A stretch of 14,260 nucleotides of DNA from Chitinophagales bacterium. GTDB lineage: Bacteria; Bacteroidota; Bacteroidia; Chitinophagales; Chitinophagaceae. The DNA lies in the NCBI GenBank assembly GCA_013297585.1, contig JAAFHG010000052.1:1-14260 (forward strand). The letters are read 5' to 3'. The notes under the pieces are model-generated. The model had not been told where the DNA came from and did not search any database. It was given only the letters and a program-made list of their open reading frames with translations. Within the stretch, counting starts at the first letter, position 1. Each line of letters opens with the position of its first letter. The position numbers were made by a program, and so were the translations under genes. Positions 12,695-14,260 of this stretch are shown here, piece by piece.

Positions 12695-14260
12695 CCTACT
12701 TTATGTAGTGTATTAACAGGTTTATTATCCCAAAATAATTCAAAATCTTCAAGGCCTGCTGCTTCGAAACTATTGGCTACATCTTGTAGTGTATAGGGCT
12801 TTGGGTTTTGTACAGATAGCTCTTGTAATATTTGCGCAAGCCATACACCTTGTGCTTCATCTACCCTTATGTTTACAGTTTCTTTTTTGGTATAAAATGT
12901 AAGCGATGCTACTTGCCAGCTATTACCCTTTTTGGTTTTAGTTACTATTTCTAGTTGTGGCTGCGTACCTATAAACACCACTTTACTTGTAGGCTTGTGC
13001 GTGCTAGTTTCTTCCTCAAGTAAAGCGTTTACAATAAAGTCAGCAGCTACTTTTGTTTTAGGTACTTTAAAGCCCATCTCTTCTGCATCAAACCATATTG
13101 ATAATGGCTCATCAAAACAAAGCCCATGCATGTAGTTGAGTAATGACTTCTTTAAGCCGTAACTAAACTTGTCATGTTCTGTGCCTGTTTCATCTATATG
13201 TTCTACATCGTTATCTGCAAATGTGATGGCTACTTCTTTGGCTTTTTTTACACCAAATTTCTCAGGGTTTAAACCCACGGGGCTGTGCGCTGTCATGGCA
13301 AATTGATGCCAGAAAGCCGATTGTAAAATACCAGCTTTAAACAGCTGTCTTACCATCTCTAAACTATCAATGGTTTCTTGTGCCGTTTGTGTAGGAAAGC
13401 CATACATTAAGTAAGCATGCACCATAATGCCTGCCTCAGTAAAATTGCGATTTACCTTAGCTACTTGCGCTACTGTAATGCCTTTTTGTATAAGGGCCAA
13501 AAGCCTATCGCTTGCTACTTCTAGGCCGCCAGAAACTGCAATACAACCTGAAGCTTTTAGTAGTAAACAAAGGTCTCTTGTAAAACTTTTCTCAAAGCGT
13601 ACGTTAGTCCACCAGCTTACGGTAAGCTTGCGTTTAATAATTTCTAGGGCTAATGCACGCATGAGTGCAGGCGGTGCTGCTTCATCTACAAAGTGAAAAC
13701 CATTTTGCCCGGTTTGAGCTATAATTTCTTCTATTCTATCACACAAAAGGCTTGCTGCTACAGGTTCGTAGAGTTTTATGTAATCTAAGCTAATATCGCA
13801 AAAAGTACATTTACCCCAATAACAACCGTGTGCCATGGTTAGTTTGTTCCATCTGCCATCGCTCCAAAGGCTATGCATTGGGTTTACAACTTCTATGGCC
13901 GAAATATATTTATCTAGCCAAAAATCGCTGTAATCTGGTGTGCCTACTTCACCTTGTTTATAGTCTTTTGTGGCTTTGTTATTTAGGTAAGTTACTTCAC
14001 CATCAACTAGTGTAAATGTTCGTTTTAGTTCGTCAATTGTTTTACTACCATCTACAAAAGCAATTAAGTTTTCTATAGGCGCTTCGCCATCATCAAGGGT
14101 AATGAAATCGTAAAATTCAAATACGCGTTTGTCCTTCAATGAGCGTAATTCGGTATTGGCAAAGCCACCACCCATGGCTACTTTTACAGTAGGATAATGT
14201 TGTTTAATCCATTGCCCACAACGCAAACTAGTGTACAAGTTACCAGGAAATGGTACAGAT
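12679..14260 (-). CDS. B12-binding-type radical SAM protein (N-terminus outside window)
   Basis: The frame is open to the window edge (in-frame SVPFPGN precedes LYTSLRCGQWIK), so the start lies beyond 14260; about 526 residues are visible. The first ~90 look like the end of a cobalamin-binding Rossmann domain: KVAMGGGFANTELRSL and then FDFITLDDGEAPI-like text (YDFITLDDGEAPIENL). The base-binding His motif would lie outside. The radical SAM core starts at MAHGCYWGKCTFCDISLDYI, with three cysteines to hold the 4Fe-4S cluster, and continues with SGGLEVASDRLL and AYLMYGFPTQT. The first two cysteines are four residues apart (CX4CX2C) rather than the usual three. Such enzymes often perform radical methylations or other difficult chemistry; no substrate can be named. 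The C-terminal 150 residues are unassigned. It converges on chrA. Confidence 0.85.
   Translation of the reverse strand, partial: SVPFPGNLYTSLRCGQWIKQHYPTVKVAMGGGFANTELRSLKDKRVFEFYDFITLDDGEAPIENLIAFVDGSKTIDELKRTFTLVDGEVTYLNNKATKDYKQGEVGTPDYSDFWLDKYISAIEVVNPMHSLWSDGRWNKLTMAHGCYWGKCTFCDISLDYIKLYEPVAASLLCDRIEEIIAQTGQNGFHFVDEAAPPALMRALALEIIKRKLTVSWWTNVRFEKSFTRDLCLLLKASGCIAVSGGLEVASDRLLALIQKGITVAQVAKVNRNFTEAGIMVHAYLMYGFPTQTAQETIDSLEMVRQLFKAGILQSAFWHQFAMTAHSPVGLNPEKFGVKKAKEVAITFADNDVEHIDETGTEHDKFSYGLKKSLLNYMHGLCFDEPLSIWFDAEEMGFKVPKTKVAADFIVNALLEEETSTHKPTSKVVFIGTQPQLEIVTKTKKGNSWQVASLTFYTKKETVNIRVDEAQGVWLAQILQELSVQNPKPYTLQDVANSFEAAGLEDFELFWDNKPVNTLHKVGLLRL

Overview
The window looks like chromosomal DNA from a Bacteroidota bacterium, most likely of the Chitinophagaceae/Sphingobacteriia type. 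The evidence is a GLPGLI-family secreted protein, a bacterial alpha-2-macroglobulin of the Bacteroidota kind, promoter boxes matching the Bacteroidota -7 consensus TAnnTTTG, little Shine-Dalgarno signal ahead of starts, and an AT-rich genome. Assignment below phylum is from recollection of protein style, not a search.

Layout. Positions 1-1629 hold the C-terminal part of an alpha-2-macroglobulin-like envelope protein, whose start lies before the window. Three genes follow on the same strand: an FAD-dependent oxidoreductase (1730-2788), a small membrane protein (2836-3246) and a secreted GLPGLI-like protein (3322-3960). A small secreted protein (3966-4319, minus) is divergent from efp (4511-5077, plus). 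Their shared intergenic region carries two good -7 boxes and a pair of operator-like sites. After a long perfect-palindrome terminator and a stretch of phased A-tracts come accB (5318-5800) and accC (5939-7279), the biotin-carrier and biotin-carboxylase parts of acetyl-CoA carboxylase, closed by a clear terminator. An 18-bp palindromic repeat sits just before a sulfotransferase-like gene with an unclear start (about 7456-8598). On the minus strand are radA (9852-11222) and, 27 bp after it, a very AT-rich gene for a SAP-domain protein with a phage Mu F-like cysteine tail (8670-9824). A CHR-family chromate transporter (11394-12662) converges on a B12-binding-type radical SAM gene that leaves the window at 14260.

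Most of the window is ordinary housekeeping: translation (EF-P), fatty acid synthesis (AccB/AccC), recombination (RadA) and envelope proteins. The parts worth a second look are the SAP/MuF-like orphan protein next to radA, the EF-P whose loop carries Arg32 in a context like rhamnosylated EF-Ps, the paired GGTAnnTACC sites 21 bp apart, the phased A-tracts ahead of accB, and the G/C-rich repeat read through in frame in the alpha-2-macroglobulin gene. No tRNA, rRNA, CRISPR array or transposase gene was seen. No stretch over 300 bp lacks a gene.
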